This document shows, one piece after another, positions 14,431-16,177 of a stretch of DNA of 16,177 bases. Origin of the DNA: Methylococcaceae bacterium UBA4132. GTDB lineage: Bacteria > Pseudomonadota > Gammaproteobacteria > Methylococcales > Methylomonadaceae. The notes below the pieces were generated by a model. That model worked only from the letters and a program-made list of their open reading frames with translations. It made no database searches and was not told the DNA's origin. The DNA is taken from NCBI GenBank assembly GCA_002380945.1, contig DFWO01000032.1, positions 1 to 16,177 on the forward strand, in the 5' to 3' direction. The translations under genes were made by a program, and so were the position numbers. The stretch's first letter is position 1; the number at the start of each line of letters is the position of its first letter.

Positions 14431-15606
14431 CTACGCTACCAGTAAATAAATGCCTAGCCCGACCATCGTTAAACCGCTGATTAGTTTAAGCCAACGTCCT
14501 TCTTTTTCTTGTAATCTGTGTTGGCTTAGGGTGATAACGCCGATTGATAAAACAACCATGTCATCCAACATATAAGCAGCATTATAAAGCAGTAGATAGC
14601 CATAGTAGCTGACTGTATCTAATTGTTTTAGGGTTAAAATGCGCGTGTAGAGCGCGGGAAATCCTGAGGTACACATAAATTCAACAATCTGTACTAACGT
14701 GGCTAACACCACCGCGCCAATTATCGCGCCCGTCATATTTTTTGCCTGAAGAATGTCGCGTATGCGTTCATAAATAGCAGGTTTAGCCGCGTCAGGAATA
14801 GATAAACTAACGCCCCAACCAAATCGCCAGAAGTCTTTGAGATTCAACAACCCAGCCAGTAAGGCAATGATAGCAATGGCAATTTCTGAAATACGCGACA
14901 AGCCAATGAGCAGAAACAAGTTAAGCCACGCCGCCATAAATATAAAATAGGCAATGCCTTCAACAGCAACAAAAGTGCCCGCAATGGCTAACATACGCGG
15001 TCTGTTATTCATCGGTGCGAGTAAGGCAATCACCAGCAATAATACCCACATCGAACACGGATTAAAGCCATCCAATAAGCCCATTGCGATAGTGAATAAT
15101 GGTAAACCGACTTCTTCTAAGGTCAGCTTATGCCCCAAGAAAGTCACGGCAAACGTGGGTGGCGCGGGTGTAGTCGCCTCACAGGATATGGTTTGTTCCG
15201 CTTCACAACTGCTTGAACTATCCTCAGCATGGGCGGCGGGTTGTGCTTGTGCCAACACATCACGAATTAACTGTCCAGTGCTGATTGCATCTGAGTAACC
15301 AATTAACAACTGCCCTCTGACTTGAAAGGCAGGTATACGCACCGTTCTTATACCTTGCTCTTTAGCCAATTGCTGTAAGCGTTGCAATGCGTCTGCTTGT
15401 TCAGACACATTAAGAATAACGATTTTTAAAGCAGGTTGCTCCTGTTGCAGAGTATGTAAAAAAACCTCTGCTTTCACACAATGAGGACAACCGTTACGCA
15501 CAAATACTTCAATATCAGCAACAGGTGCATTTAACTCTGCCGACCAAGCAGATACGGTTATCAGTATCAGAAACAAAATGAATAGCTTAGGTATTGTCTT
15601 CGACAT
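14431..15606 (-). CDS. Periplasmic glutaredoxin-like domain fused to a CcdA/DsbD-type transmembrane reductase
   Basis: This 391-residue protein begins with a signal peptide (1-23). A glutaredoxin/thioredoxin-like domain (about 28-120) follows, with redox motif CPHC (40-43) and the cis-Pro segment TVRIPAF (88-94). A Ser/Pro-rich linker contains two further cysteines (C134, C142). The remainder has about six membrane helices of the DsbD/CcdA type, with C184 in DGFNPCSMWVLL and C312 in EFMCTSGFPALYT, the expected pair that carries electrons across the membrane. The likely role is to move reducing power from cytoplasmic thioredoxin to periplasmic disulphides through the fused domain. The physiological target is unknown. 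It is the first gene before sdhB (39-bp gap), probably in one transcript. DsbD itself has a different order (alpha-beta-gamma), so this is a compact variant. Confidence 0.85.
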   Translation of the reverse strand: MSKTIPKLFILFLILITVSAWSAELNAPVADIEVFVRNGCPHCVKAEVFLHTLQQEQPALKIVILNVSEQADALQRLQQLAKEQGIRTVRIPAFQVRGQLLIGYSDAISTGQLIRDVLAQAQPAAHAEDSSSSCEAEQTISCEATTPAPPTFAVTFLGHKLTLEEVGLPLFTIAMGLLDGFNPCSMWVLLLVIALLAPMNNRPRMLAIAGTFVAVEGIAYFIFMAAWLNLFLLIGLSRISEIAIAIIALLAGLLNLKDFWRFGWGVSLSIPDAAKPAIYERIRDILQAKNMTGAIIGAVVLATLVQIVEFMCTSGFPALYTRILTLKQLDTVSYYGYLLLYNAAYMLDDMVVLSIGVITLSQHRLQEKEGRWLKLISGLTMVGLGIYLLVA

Positions 15607-15631
15607 GATGGCTTTTCCAAGAAAATGAAAG

Positions 15632-15658
15632 AGTGTAAATGTTACAATAAACAGTCAA
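15632..15658 (-). promoter_or_regulatory. Weak candidate promoter for the thiol-reductase/sdhB operon
   Basis: On the minus strand TTGACT (15658-15653) is followed after 15 bp by TACACT (15637-15632), ending 25 bp before the ATG at 15606. The spacer is shorter than the preferred 17 bp, so the assignment is tentative. Between this and the transposase remnant (about 15659-15708) nothing else is recognisable. Confidence 0.25.
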
Positions 15659-15708
15659 TAAACAACAAAACCGTACACGGATGACTAACGATGTTTGGTA
15701 ATAAATAA

Positions 15709-16177
15709 TCATGCAAAAGTTATCCAGGATTCTCTGCTCATACCTGCAAAAATATCAACCACCTACTTTTTCAGGTAGTTGAAGCTTAGGTAAGCATCCA
15801 GTGTAAGCCATTCATATTTACCCTTAAGCCAGAGTATTTCGATGAGGTTACGCTCTGGCTGTAAGGCGGCAGAAAATACAGGAAAACGCCCGCATTGTTG
15901 CCAGTCTTTTGCTTATCCTTGAATGCGCCACTACGGTGTATGAAAGTATTGTCCAGTATCACTAGGCAAGGCAAGTTGAACTGTTAATACTTGCTCAACA
16001 AATGCTTCAAAGGCGGTAATGTCTGTTTCTGTGGTCACAGCGTGTTCAGCCTTGTGAAAAAATAAGTCATTGTTGCAATTCAAAAAGCCTCACACATGAA
16101 ATACTTGCTTGGCTGGCAAAAGATGTTCTTAGTCATGCCTATCGGTTGCCAGCTCTAAGAACCTGTTCAACATCTCC
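15709..16177 (-). pseudogene. IS630-family transposase remnant, multiply frameshifted, 5' end outside window
   Basis: Reading leftward from the window end, pieces of an IS630-type DDE transposase appear in different frames: WQPIGMTKNIF, then LLPAKQVFHV, a TGA where Trp is expected, GFLNCNNDLFFHKAEHAVT and TDITAFEAFVEQVLT. A frame change leads to LVILDNTFIHRSGAFKDK (the second catalytic Asp region) and FLYFLPPYS, and another to ERNLIEILWLKGKYEWL (the catalytic Glu). A TAG replaces a Glu codon near the end, and the frame finishes with ITFA and TGA at 15709-15711. At least three frameshifts and two stops show it is long inactive. The 62-residue frame at 15786-15974 is only a fragment of it. Terminal repeats could not be located. 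Confidence 0.85.

Noticed and set aside
15786..15974. 62-residue ORF on the minus strand as a separate gene
   Set aside because: Its LVILDNTFIHRS and LPPYS motifs place it inside the frameshifted IS630 remnant; the last 27 residues are out of frame relative to the transposase.
1..16177. tRNA, rRNA, CRISPR array or phage genes
   Set aside because: Intergenic gaps were read on both strands; none showed a cloverleaf with conserved T-loop, rRNA motifs, regularly spaced repeats or phage structural genes.

Overview
The window looks like a chromosomal segment of a fairly AT-rich gammaproteobacterium. A PEP-CTERM/exosortase-associated acyltransferase, a YfiR/CHASE8/TonB-receptor cassette, a dnaJ-dapB pair, DUF3301, GFA and Dtd proteins together fit Methylococcales (methanotroph) relatives best, with Thiotrichales-like bacteria as an alternative. 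This placement is inferred from gene content; there is no rRNA gene or marker set to prove it. Both window ends carry decayed transposase remnants, and three different palindromic intergenic repeats occur between genes.

Left part (1-4479): a transposase 3' remnant and an AT-rich promoter region precede a complete PEP-CTERM-system acyltransferase on the + strand. It converges on, and overlaps by 11 bp, a three-gene leftward operon: YfiR-family periplasmic protein, a membrane CHASE8-type sensor fused directly to the last part of an EAL domain, and a TonB-dependent outer-membrane receptor. All three genes overlap or touch. The middle gene is the most interesting item in the window. It appears to have arisen by in-frame loss of HAMP, GGDEF and most of EAL from a normal c-di-GMP enzyme, leaving a sensor that cannot make or degrade c-di-GMP.

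Middle part (4480-11218): leftward genes for an M18 aminopeptidase, a COG2509-type FAD-dependent oxidoreductase and a DUF3301 membrane protein diverge from rightward genes for a GFA-family zinc protein, a carboxylesterase, a TolC-like protein lacking its N-terminal export region but carrying a long Thr/Pro/Ala/Val-rich tail, and D-aminoacyl-tRNA deacylase (dtd), which starts inside the tolC-like stop codon. A REP-like palindrome and a perfect 14-bp hairpin sit between dtd and the convergent dapB.

Right part (11218-16177): the leftward block is a periplasmic glutaredoxin/CcdA-type transmembrane thiol reductase, sdhB, sdhE, then dnaJ and dapB. The usual partners (sdhCDA, dnaK/grpE, carAB) are absent from the neighbouring positions, so these operons appear rearranged. 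The far right end is a multiply frameshifted IS630-type transposase pseudogene that runs off the window.
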